This document shows, one piece after another, positions 45,126-55,345 of a stretch of DNA of 64,000 bases. The stretch is from Datisca glomerata (taxonomy: Eukaryota > Streptophyta > Magnoliopsida > Cucurbitales > Datiscaceae). Under the pieces are notes generated by a model. That model saw only the letters and a program-made list of their open reading frames with translations. It searched no databases and was not told the origin of the DNA. The first letter of the stretch is position 1, and every line of letters begins with the position of its first letter. Both the position numbers and the translations under genes were made by a program. The stretch spans positions 1,054,001 through 1,118,000 of the forward strand of contig QANY01002375.1 of the NCBI GenBank assembly GCA_003255025.1, in the 5' to 3' direction.

Positions 45126-46014
45126 TTCAAGAACCAAAATCAAGCATTCAACGATAAAACCAAGAATTCAACAACATATAGAAAATCGGGCATTAAAAAT
45201 TATATATGAAAAAAATCATAAAATCAGTATAAATAATATATATCCAATTTATACATAAAAAAATTATAACGGTTTGACTTTTCCCAATGCAAATAACTCA
45301 GTTGCAATACATTTACAGTATTCCGACATTCTCTTTTGAGTTATTTCCTAGATATTCATCCCATAAGTTAGGGCTTCAACAAACTTTAGAGAGAATACCT
45401 GACAATCAAAGCTACAAAACACATGAAATGCAAAAAACACACTTAAATAATATGTATGAAATTCTAAGTACATCGAGGACTTTAAACAATATGTATATTT
45501 CACTTACTCATTCTCTTGTTGTGGACACGTCATTGGCTTATATTCCCACTCATCTTTCGGTTGAACCCACGTTCTTTTTTCATAAGTAGTCATGAAGCAA
45601 ACGAGGGACAATCTTTGTAAAATGCTTCATAAGTTCAGGATACTTAGACTTTTGATATGGTTTGTTCAAGGAATTATAAATATTCATACTGGTCATTCAA
45701 ATCTAGCTCTACAGTAAACCAATGACTATTTCCCTCATTCATGGGGAATATAACCTATACAAATTTAATATAAGAGTAAATATTGGCTTTTATAAGTAAA
45801 AAAAAAATGTTTACTACCTTATAAGTAAAAAAAGACATATCATATCAGACTCTTCCCAGCCTCTTCCAATGTTTGACTGTAAGCCAAGAATTTGGTACCA
45901 GAGAGTATCATCAACGTCAATATCCCAGGCCGCGGGATCATTCACAAACTCTTCCATACAGCCCGTCAGGTTTCCCTGTAATGTCACAGTAAACATTGTA
46001 TATCAATAAAAAAG

Positions 46015-46612
46015 ACTACATGAAGTCTACACGCTGCCCATCAAGGCCTCGTGTAGACTACATGAAGTCTACACGATGCCCATGAAGGCCTCGTGTAGCT
46101 ACATAAACCATTTTACTTACTTCCAGATGAAAATCACTAATACTAACTCTGATATGCAGTTCGCAGCCCTGCAAATCCCTCCTCATTATCTTTAAGTATG
46201 TATCGATATGCTACAATGTAAAAAAGATTACATAAGATATTTTTATTTATTTTAAATACCACATTCAAAAAATTATAAATATAACTACTTACATGGGACT
46301 CAAGCCACTAATAAGGTGGGGATACTAGTGTTTTAAACCAGGAAAAGTTACCAATGCAATACCCAACGTTTACTTTCTCATTCTTGTACAACGTAATTAC
46401 AGATAAAAATATGAGTTTTGATTGGTACACCATCGTGTAACCCTCAGAAACACGATGTCCATGTAAGCATCATGTAGACTACACGATGTTCGTGTAACCA
46501 TCGTATAGATTACACGATGTTCGTGTAATCATCGTGTAGACTACACGACGACTACACGATGTCCATGTAATCATCATATTTACTACACGATGTCAGTGTA
46601 ACCATCGTGTAT
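46015..46612. repeat. Palindromic motif clusters 3 and 4
   Basis: 46015-46100 holds CTACATGAAGTCTACACGMTGCCCATSAAGGCCTCGTGTAG twice. 46430-46612 holds ACACGATGTTCGTGTAACCATCGTATAGATT-type units in near-tandem array of about 31 bp. Both fall in apparent introns or spacers of the Ulp1-like gene. Confidence 0.85.
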
Positions 46613-47544
46613 GAGAAGAATAATTGTACAACAAAATTTCAGAACTTATTTTCCCTTGATGAGGAGAACCAGGCATTAAAATGGAATTAATCCTCTGAAG
46701 ATACATCAAGCATAGGTGTTAAAAGTTTGAATTCCATTGTCTCCACCACTTTCTCCTCCACCTTTTTTCTACACTTCCTTTTCTTTTCATTTTGTGGCGT
46801 TTCCCAAGTAGGGGACTTAAGGAACCGAGTTCTCTTGATCTTCCTCTTACCAAGATCACCAAGGCAGACCAACTCGTCATTTTCTCCATGGTTGGGCTGC
46901 TCCATTGACTTTATCGAACCTATCCAATCCAATATTATCAATGCAACTTTAGCTTCTTCTTTTCTCATTTCTTCTTTTTGTTTTATTTCCTCCTTCACTT
47001 TTTATTTGTTCTTTGATTTCCTCCTCCACTTTTTTGTTCTTATTTTCCTCCCATTCTTCCCTCCTTTCTTCTTCTTCTTCTTCTTCTTCTTCTTCTTCTT
47101 CTTCTTCTTCTTCTTCTTTTTTACCTCTATGTTTTCTTATATTATTTCTTCTTTTATTCCTACTGCTTCTTCTTTCTCATCCTCTTCTTTTTCTTCCTTT
47201 TTTTCTTCCTTTTTTTCTTCATCTCCCTCATCCTTCTTTGATTCTTATTTCTCTTCTTTCGGTTGTGATGTCACTAGATGATCCATCAAAATCTTGATTT
47301 GGGAAATGGAAAAGAAAATGTCTAATTGCATAAACATAATATTCTTGTCCATTGAATTGATCTTTTGCTCTATTCCAATCAAACATTTCCTCACTCAATC
47401 CTCCCCATTGGGCCTCTTCTCCTATCTCTTCACAATGCCCTCCTCCTCGAGCCTCTTCCTCTTCTTCGTCTTCTCCTCATCAACTTCTTCATCCACCCAT
47501 GGTAACGCTAAGTAAGGTGTGGACTGAAAAACATGTAACATAAA

Positions 47545-48345
47545 TGAGATGAGTACACGATATCAATGTAACCGTCAAGTTGTGACTAGAAGGATAGATG
47601 ATGAGTACACGATGTCCGTGCTCATTGTGATGTCTACACGATGGGCACTCGGGCCTCGTGTAGCGATCGTGTAGGCTACAAGATACTTACACAAGGTCGG
47701 TGTAAGAATCGTGTAGCCTGCACTATGACTACATAAGGTCAGTATACAAAAAGAAAAAGGGTATGGAATGATTTTGAACATACCTTCCTTACGGCTACCG
47801 ATCTCCAATAGCTTGTTTGTTCTTCCACCTCTGTAGGGACCAATGGAAGAACTTCCAAGTAAGAATTCAAATAATACAAATTAATATAAATTACATGCAA
47901 GTAATATAAATTATATTAACATAAATCACAACGTACATTTTCCTTTGAAAAGATTTATTTTTACAGATTCTCAACAGGAAAAATTGTGGTTGGAGCCCAC
48001 TTGAGAATTCTTGGAACCTTGGCCAAAGACTGATTACCATACAAACTACCCGTCAAGGGGATAGTTTCAAATACCCATGCTTATTTAAACAAAAGAGAGT
48101 AATTCAATATTCAACACATAAATAACTCAAAACATCACTATTTAATACTGTCATGAAGTCATCCTGTAGCTTACAAGAAGCATTCACGATGACTATGAAG
48201 TCATCGTGTAGCCTATAAGAAGCCTACACGATGACCGTGAAGTCATCGTGTAGCCTACAAGAAGCATACACGATGACTATGAAGTCATCATGTAGCCTAC
48301 AAGAAGCCTACATGATGGCTGAGAAGTCATTGTGTAGCCTACAAC
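47545..48345. repeat. Palindromic motif clusters 5 and 6
   Basis: 47545-47750 mixes TACACGATGTCCGTG and CTACACGATGGGC words. 48150-48345 is a more regular array of about 44 bp, GAAGTCATCGTGTAGCCTACAAGAAGC.TACACGATGAC.AT, four to five copies, in the intron between the first two candidate exons of the Ulp1-like gene. The (TTC)n tract at 47065-47120 is a separate microsatellite. Confidence 0.85.
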
Positions 48346-49164
48346 ACTATATAGTATAAAAAATTACCTGGAAGGCAAAATGACATTCATTAAGTGAATA
48401 TCTATGAACAACAGTGGGGGATTTCTGTACTTTTTTTCCTTGATTAAGATCACCAAAGAGAGGCTTTGTATTCTTCACAACTAATAATGATTTGATTCTT
48501 TTGGAGAAATAGAGCTCTCCCCACTGATATTAGTTGAAAGCTTCTAGGTATTTAACCAATACTTCTTGATTTGGGTTCAACTCTCCTTCCCAAAAAAGAA
48601 ATGCTCCAGTAAATAAACAAGAGCCACCTTGACAGCATCAGTATCTGCCTTAAAGTTACTACTCTTGAACTTCTCCTCCAACTCAGTCGTGGTTGTACCC
48701 TTAGCTTTGGGAAAGTACAGATCACCGAGTCTGTTTGGGCCAAGAGTCTTCTTCTCATCTCGGGATTCATCGAACTTCAGTCTCTTTATCAGCGAAAACT
48801 CCTTTGAAAAGCATTGTGGTTCCTCATTAACAAGAAATAAGGTTTCCTCCTCAGATGGAGTGTCATCCACATATTTGATCTCCCTGGCTAGCACTTGGTA
48901 GCAGCCAATGGCTGAAAACTTCAAGAATGGGAGATCTAAGAGATGGCCAAAGCATGTCTCCCTAAATAGGGAGAGTTGAAGAGCTGTCATCTTGGTCTTG
49001 ATAACATCTATCACGTGCGTATTTCACTTTGCATTGGCCATTGCCTTGGACATTCTTGTAACATCATGGACGTATCACAGTTTCATTGATGAAGCCATAA
49101 CAATTGATTATGAAGCCATAACCTGTAGAAAATTCAAGAAAGACATAAGATCAGAGAATTAAAA

Positions 49165-49372
49165 TGTACACGATGCTCGTGTAGCTATGTGTAGACCACA
49201 CAATGCTTGTGTAACTGTCATGTAGACTACACGATGAGTACACAAGCATCTTGTAATGTACAAGAGGGGTACATAACGACCGTGTAGTCCTCATGTACAC
49301 TACACGATGACTACACGTTAGCCGTGTACCCTTCATGTAGACTACACGATAACTACACGGTTCTCGTGTACC
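49165..49372. repeat. Palindromic motif cluster 7 (right subterminal)
   Basis: GTACACGATGCTCGTGTAG, CTACACGATGAGTACAC, CTACACGATGACTACACG and similar words, upstream of the Ulp1-like start. Together with cluster 1 it puts the motif about 400-450 bp inside both ends of the element. Confidence 0.85.
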
Positions 49373-49896
49373 CAACTGTGTTAGAGAAGAAAACAGAGAA
49401 ACCCATATAAACTCTAGTGATACTACTAAGAAACTCAGAAACCAATAAAAAATCAGAAACTCGGAAACCTAGAAAAAAACTCAGAAACCCAGAAAAAACA
49501 TATATTGTTGTGGGAGATGAACACTAAAAGATTTTCAGAGAGAGAGATGCTTCGACATCGAGAGAGATAGTAAATGTAAGAGAGAGAAATGAAAGAAATG
49601 CAAGAGGAGAGTTTGAAATGGTGAAGAGGTACACCAATGGGTGGGTTTCGTGTAGGGTGGGTTTCGAAAAGATGTAATAATTACTTTTTTTAGCCGGCAT
49701 TTGGAATTTGTGCAGGGGTTGTTTGGTACCTTCATCAGCTACTTTTAGAGAGGAGGTGTGCCAGAGGTTAGAGAGTGCACATATTAGTATAGGAGTATAA
49801 TTTTACAAAATATTTTTTCTTGGGGTATAGTTTTGCAAAAAATCCTATATAAATGAGCAAAAAATGTCTTTAAAGATGATAGTTTAACAACATTGT

Positions 49897-50150
49897 TGAA
49901 AAACTCTTCATATGACTTTGTTTATTTAATTTTGAGTCTAAAATTAATGTAGAAAATTTCAAATATGATTGAGAGTAATATCGTCCAAAAATATTTCTCC
50001 AAGTTCTACATTTTTATATAATGTGTAGATAAAAAACTCTTCATATAATTAGCATTTTTAATTTTGAGCTTAAGAATAATGTAGTAAATATTAAATATGT
50101 CCAAGAGTAATATTGTTAAAAAATATTTCTTAAAATTTTACACTTTATAA
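49897..50150. repeat. ~130 bp AT-rich tandem duplication
   Basis: AAAACTCTTCATATGACTTTGTTTATTTAATTTTGAG at 49902 recurs as AAAACTCTTCATATAATTAGCATTTTTAATTTTGAG at 50033, followed in both by AATAATGTAG.AAAT.T.AAATATG and GAGTAATAT.GT.AAAAATATTTCT. Degenerate, so old. It lies just upstream of the F-box gene. Confidence 0.8.
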
Positions 50151-50329
50151 TATTGTATAGATTAAGAATAATGTAAGAAAAATATTATCTAAAAATGTTT
50201 ATCCAAATTCTATATCATTTTTACTCATATAATTTATTTTAAAGGTTATTCATGACCTCCTTTTTTCCCCTCACGGTAGACTCACCGCAGTTTCAAATTA
50301 TCCATTCTACCGAGCCAAACGTTCGCGGT

Positions 50330-50555
50330 TTTACTCTTCCTTCGGTACAGTGCGTTCAGCCAATGGAATTGGAAAAACATTTCAATTCGGTTCTCATAAC
50401 TTCTTACGTATTTCCCGCCCGAACCGTCCTGTGCTGTAAGTCCGAGCGCCATCACTCGCGGACACTCTCTCTCTACGTCGAGCGCGGGTGTTTCATCAGT
50501 TTCTTGGATTTTTTTTTTCTGGAAAGATAATCTTCGACACCTTAAAATCTTCCCT
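50330..50555 (+). promoter_or_regulatory. Probable promoter and 5' UTR exon of the F-box gene
   Basis: A sudden rise in GC (CGAGCCAAACGTTCGCGG, TTCCCGCCCGAACCG) against the AT-rich flank, followed by CT-rich text (ACTCTCTCTCTACGTCGAG) typical of plant 5' leaders, and a strong splice donor CCCT|GTAAGCTCTC with GT at 50556. The matching acceptor TTGTCCTCAG|GC lies at 51498, four bases before the ATG, so a leader intron of about 0.94 kb is likely. No clear TATA box was seen. Exact start of transcription unknown. Confidence 0.55.
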
Positions 50556-51501
50556 GTAAGCTCTCTCTTACTGTTCCTCTTTATCTCTTTTGTTCATACT
50601 TCTTCTTTTGTTGATTTTGCTATGGCAGATGTTGAGCTGCATTTCAATGCTTTTTGTTCCCGCTAGTTTTATGCATATTTTCGTTATGTCTCAAGAAAAT
50701 TATGTTATTATTTGTCGCAGCTTAATATGTACTCTTGTTGTTCCTTACCTCCCATCTTGGGTTCTGATTCAGGCTAATTTGCTATTATGCTCACTCTCCT
50801 CTTGATACTGAATACCTAAAGAATATTTGACTACATTTTATCATCTGGGTTTCTTGCTTAGTACTTAATCAATAATTTTCATCTTGGTTTCTCCATTTTG
50901 TCTTGCTTTGGTATGTTTTTTTTTCTTCAATCCATGTAAAGAATATCGATTTCGATTTATCTATTTTTCCTATCCTCTTTGAGCTATGACTAATCCCGTA
51001 AATTCAGCGTACTCGTTTAGTCGTTTATTTCCATTCGCAAGAAATTCATGGAAAATTTTCTTGTTAATTCTACCATATAAAAGTTTTTAATTCGAACTCC
51101 TTGTTCATCTCTACGAATTTCAGGGGAACTCCCTGTTGATTCCAGGGCCTGAGTTCATTGAGTAATCACGGAACTCATCTGCCTTGTTAACAGCTATTGG
51201 CCTCCCATCAGGGAAAGAAAGAGATTATCTTGAATTTGAGTTCTGCATTTAGTGTATCTTCTGTGAGCTTTGGATACTATGGAAGGAACAATTCATGCAA
51301 AATAATAACACTATCATCACGAGTCTCTCTTTTTGACAAGCTTATGTTGTTTTTCAGACGATTGAAACTTAAGTTTATTGAGGTCTTTAACGCAATTCAT
51401 TTAAGTAATCATCTTAAAACAATCTTTTTCATTAAAGAAACTTCTGCACAGTGAAAATTTTGGTAACTGACCTTTACCTGTTTGTCTATTGTCCTCAGGC
51501 A

Positions 51502-53617
51502 ATGGACTCTCTCCCTGATGCCATTGTCGAGTATATATTGTCACATAAGAGAAACGCTCGGGATGTGGCAGTTTGTAAATGTGTATCCAAGAGATGGAAG
51601 AACTCAATGCCTTACATAAAAAGCCTCTACTTCCCTCGCAACTCGTTTCAAAATTATTCTGGTGGGAACAATCCTGACAACATTATACGTACAATGATCT
51701 CAAATGTTATTAAACTAGAAGAGCTTATAGTTTATTGTCCATTTTCTAGTTCCGGCCTTGCTTCGTGGCTTTCCATTGTAGGTCCTTCTCTTCGAAACCT
51801 TGAATTACGAATGGATAATCATCCTGAGCCACAAGCTTCTCATGAAAGCCCTTCTAAATTAGACTGCATTAGCTTTTCAAAGAACTTGGAGTCCCTAAAA
51901 CTTTGGAATGTCCAAATGACCCGCTCTTCCATGTGGGTTGGATTCCAAAAGCTAAGGAATCTCGAGATTGTTAGCACAAGAGTGGAGGATCCCACATTGT
52001 TTGCTGCGCTTCAGGGATGCCATAATTTGACCAATTTGTCACTTTTAAGTTGTGAAGGTGTTAGATCGGTTTCCATTGAGTTGCCCAATTTGCAGAGATG
52101 TAAAATGGACTTTTATGGCATAACTGGCATTCGTGACCGCTCACTTTCTATCAGTTCTCCGAGACTTGAAGTACTTGAGGTGCAAGGCTGTAGTTGGATT
52201 AGGGTACCCGAGACAAAATGCTTGAGTAGTCTTTCAATCGCAAACTATGCAGGTAAAATATGCGTGATGAAATTTCAATTCTCTTGTTGATTCTCATCTT
52301 TTAATTAAAGATATTCCTGCTGATTTAGTGGAAACTCTGATTATTCTTTGATGAACGATAATATTTTGCGCAAGTCATTCAAACTATAGAACACGTTTGT
52401 ATTTATATAAGTTGAAAAGTTTAGACATTTGTTGATTGTTGATTTGATTGTTTTTTGAATACAAAAACAAGTTCCACTACCAAACACATACTTTTAGTTC
52501 AATTTTTAGAAAACTATTACTAAACATTTTTCACAAAGAAAAACCTCATACACTGCTAATAAATGAATTTTAGAACATTAAAAATTTTCAGTAAACAAAC
52601 AGCAGACTAGCCCTTATGTTTTTACGTCCAAGATCCGTCACTAATCCTGCTCTATGCAAAAATGGTCAAGGTGTACCGTAGAATTCAGGTAGAAATATAC
52701 GTGATAAAGCTAGAAAGTCTAGGATATCAACTCATTTTGGCTGAGTTATTTGCAAGAAAGTTGAAAATTGTGACATTTCCTTTCTTTGTTTGGAAATTCT
52801 TTTTAGAGAGAGTAGTCAAGGTGGATTTCGGAAAGCTTGTTGCCCTTGAGTTTCTGTCCATGAAGGGAATCTGCTGGACCAGGTATGCGGTTAGTAAAAT
52901 GCTTGGATGGGCGAGTGAGGTGAAGCATCTCTATATAAGAGTAGAGTTCACTGGTGATTTTGAGGAGCTTGAACCATTCCCAGGGATTGACTTTGTCAAC
53001 TTTTTCAATAACCATCCTAAGCTACAAAAGTTTGATGTTCATGGAGCCATGTTTGCTGCTCTTTGCCACAGCAACAGCCTGAAAAATGTGAGCTGATAAG
53101 TTTTGTTGAAACCTAATTACCTGCTTCTAAGGATTCTATATTATATTAGAGAAAAATGCAAACTTTATAACGGATTTTGACATTTTTTAGGACGGAAAAA
53201 TACTAAGTTTCCAATTTTATTTGAATATGCATCATGGTCAAGCGAAAATATTTTGGTAGAGGTGCTAATCTCATTGTCAGAAAATTTTTGCTAGATCATG
53301 TTCTAGTAAGTTCTCGGTGGTCTATCCACTACAATTTCTCTTATATAAATTAATAAATCATATTGTCCCTGATTTCACAGGTGGATAACAAGTTTGACAT
53401 TCCGTGTTTGGAGGAGGTAGTGATCACAGTTAGATCGCCATCGAATGTTGAACAAAAGATGAGAACTCTCGAGTCGTTTATAAGGTATGGAAAGAATCTA
53501 AAACTAATGGTCATAAAAATTCTGCAGATGATGACCAGTAGTAGAAGTGCAGATGACGTTTTTAAAGAAATTTGTAAGTTTAGCCTTAGGAACAGGAAAA
53601 TAGTTCGCATAGAATAA
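51502..53617 (+). CDS. F-box/LRR-like protein, At1g10780 type
   Basis: Three coding exons, 51502-52252, 52807-53087 and 53381-53617, joined in phases 1 and 0 with GT-AG ends, give 422 codons and a TAA stop... the frame is open throughout. Residues 1-40 form the F-box (MDSLPDAIVEYILSH, CKCVSKRWKNSM), which binds the SKP1-like subunit of an SCF ubiquitin ligase. The rest is a leucine-rich, RNI-like repeat region (LRNLELRMDN, LESLKLWNV, LRNLEIVSTRVEDP, LTNLSLLSCEGV, LEVLEVQGCSWI), the likely substrate-binding part. The C-terminal exons carry MVIKILQM and end KIVRIE. Length and text agree with the plant-conserved F-box protein At1g10780 as I remember it. ATG 51502 was chosen because the splice acceptor lies just before it; an in-frame upstream ATG at 51451 falls in the intron. 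The target is unknown. It is the only clearly intact host gene here. Confidence 0.9.
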
Positions 53618-53639
53618 GTGGAACTATCTTTTTTATTTG

Positions 53640-53935
53640 TCATTAAAATTAGTTCTCTTGTTAACTCTAATAAAAGATTTTCCTGCTGATTTAGTTGAAC
53701 TCTGATGATTCTTTGATGAATGCATGCATAATGCCTTTTTTAGTCTCCCTATGTTAGTTGTTGGGTAATATTTTGCACAAGTAGTTCAAACTTTAGCATA
53801 TATTTAACTCCATGGAATGCTAGTTGTCATATGTGAGCACTATGCAATAGTTGAGAAGTTGTACCGTAGAATTTTGTGACATTTTGAACTTTTCTCCTGA
53901 TGCTGTAATCGAGATCCACTCGTGTTGGTGAGATC
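53640..53935. repeat. Duplicated copy of F-box gene intron sequence in the 3' flank
   Basis: TTCCTGCTGATTTAGTTGAACTCTGATGATTCTTTGATGAA (53678 on) repeats intron text TTCCTGCTGATTTAGTGGAAACTCTGATTATTCTTTGATGAA at 52313 on. Further matches keep the same order: AATATTTTGCRCAAGT..TTCAAACT (52360 / 53768), GTACCGTAGAATT (52672 / 53861) and TTGTGACATTT (52769 / 53875). The 3' flank is therefore a diverged copy of intron 2 of the transcript, left from a tandem duplication of the gene. Confidence 0.8.
53669..53674 (+). terminator. Polyadenylation signal of the F-box gene
   Basis: Canonical AATAAA about 52 bp after the stop codon, in a T-rich context (TTAACTCTAATAAAAG). It is the first such hexamer downstream of the gene. 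Confidence 0.5.
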
Positions 53936-54589
53936 ATGAGGAGATCCTGTTCTATTTAGGTTGTCGATTTTTCCTCACTGTTTGTAGAGGTGTCGAATGG
54001 ATCGGCACGGCACGACATAGAATATCTAAGCACGTGTGAGGTCTGTCGAGCTGGCATGACACGCATAACATTTTTACGGCACAATTTAGCACGAGTACCT
54101 TAAGTGTGTCGTGCCTTAATTGTGTCATGCCTTTAAGCATGCTGTGAAATAATAAAAACATAAATTATAATTAAGGTGAGAGATAAAAGTGATTTAATTT
54201 AAATTAATGGAATATAAATATAGGGTAAGAACACAAATTATTTAAAAGGGTGATAAAATTTAATTATAAAAATTACTCATTGTTAAAATTTTTATCACAA
54301 ACTTACAAATATTTTACATCACTATAAATTAAGTATATCCTAATTAGGTTGATATCTACTTAATTTATCAATCATTTACAAAGCTATTAAAAAAATTATT
54401 ATAGCGCATGCTGAGAAATTAAAATACGAGACTAATTTATGCTTTCTTCATCTACGTCTAGTTCTAAAACATCTTCAATTATGTCATATGTTCTTGCTTG
54501 AGCTTTTGAAGATGCATCTTGCCAATCTTTCAAGCAAATAAGTGCATCAATTATATCTCCCCCTAACCTACTCCTCCTTTTGTCCAATA

Positions 54590-55107
54590 CACGATTACCT
54601 GCACTTAAAGCAAATTCTAATGCTACCTCTCTCATATTCTTGTAATTGCATACATCACACCCCCTACGCCCGAAAATTTTACTCTAGGGTCTAACATAAC
54701 AACATAAACAAGTATTTTAGGAATATCACGCCAATACTTCTTATATTTTTTCTCCATTTTTCCAACTTTTTCAAACATAGAATTGCTTCTAAATTTTGCA
54801 AGTACAAGAGAAATTCTTAGCAAATGACTAATACGCGATTACCTGCACTGAAAGCAAATTCTGATGCTACCGTAGAGACATGTGGTGTTAGAATATCATA
54901 CTCCTCTCCCATATTCTTGTAATTGCATACATCACATCCTCTATGCCCGAACATTTTACTCTAGGGTCTAATGTAACAACATAAACAAATATTTTAGGAA
55001 TATCACGCCAATACTTCTTATATTTTTTCTCCATTTTCCCAACTTTTTTCAAACATAGAATTGCTTCTAAATTTTGCAAGTACAAGAGAAATTCTTAGCA
55101 AATGACT
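54590..55107. repeat. ~250 bp tandem duplication in the hAT transposase
   Basis: The block starting CGATTACCTGCACT.AAAGCAAATTCT.ATGCTACC occurs at 54590 and again at 54836. Both carry TAATTGCATACATCACA and the MEKKYKKYWRDIPKI coding text. The second copy has about 36 extra bases (TAGAGACATGTGGTGTTAG...) lost from the first. The copies differ at few sites. Confidence 0.85.
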
Positions 55108-55345
55108 AAGAAGAGATAGCTAGAGAGGTAGGAATTTATTGAACGAACCCCACTCCTTCGTATACGTCAAGAGTCCATTGATGAAAAGGGGCTGGGGAAA
55201 GCTTGAATCCAATTCCTACAGTGATGAATATAAGCGCAATTGAAATTCCTAGGGAGTTATACATTTGTGTATTGAGAAGACCATTTACTATTTCTTGAAG
55301 CTTGATCTCTCTCCCAAATGAACCATATAGCCAACAATATTTGAA
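55108..55345 (-). pseudogene. ndhB: Plastid ndhB fragment (NUPT) inside the hAT transposase
   Basis: The minus strand encodes [20 protein letters not shown], then [20 protein letters not shown] and [15 protein letters not shown], followed by a stop and IPTSL. This is an internal part of subunit 2 of the chloroplast NAD(P)H dehydrogenase, a multi-pass membrane protein of the thylakoid. About 240 bp of plastid origin has been pasted into the transposase gene between the VDTRWNST and KKYWRDI regions. A few changes (one stop, several substitutions) show it is a nonfunctional nuclear copy. Confidence 0.85.

Larger units (their letters stand above)
45528..49014 (-). pseudogene. DUF1985 / Ulp1 C48 protease-like gene carried by the MULE
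   Basis: Minus strand, apparent exons: 49014-48368 (ALQLSLFRETCFGHLLDLPF, VNEEPQCFSKEFSLIKRLKF, DADAVKVALVYLLEHFFFG-like text: the DUF1985 domain; then QWGELYFSKRIKSLL and NECHFAFQ before GTAATT); 48079-47965 (AWVFETIPLTGSLYG and VPRILKW, before GTAAAA); 47830-47784; an acidic Lys/Glu-rich part 46998-46687; 45975-45818 (DVDDTLWYQIL, GWEESDMICLFL); and 45754-45528 (VIFPMNEGNSHWFTVELDLN, the protease segment with its catalytic His, then TCPQQEN). An in-frame stop, at least one frameshift and the absent DCG(V)F cysteine motif mark it as decayed. Ulp1 enzymes remove SUMO. Confidence 0.75.
41396..49813. mobile_element. Mutator-like element (Kaonashi-type MULE) with Ulp1-like gene
   Basis: Inverted ends of about 53 bp match with a few differences: left 41396-41449 begins TATTTTGCAAAATTACACTCC and contains TGTGCACTCTCTAACC; right (reverse complement of 49760-49813) begins TATTTTGTAAAATTATACTCC and contains the same TGTGCACTCTCTAACC. 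The true outer ends may lie slightly further out. Inside are a plus-strand MULE transposase relic (42490-44525) and a minus-strand DUF1985/Ulp1-like gene relic (49014-45528). MULEs that carry Ulp1-protease-like genes are known in plants as Kaonashi (KI) MULEs. Confidence 0.8.

Noticed and set aside
46727..47297. Plus-strand Phe/Ser-rich ORFs of 184 and 94 codons
   Set aside because: Shadow of the Lys/Glu-rich minus-strand coding text and a (TTC)n tract; no plausible start context or domain.
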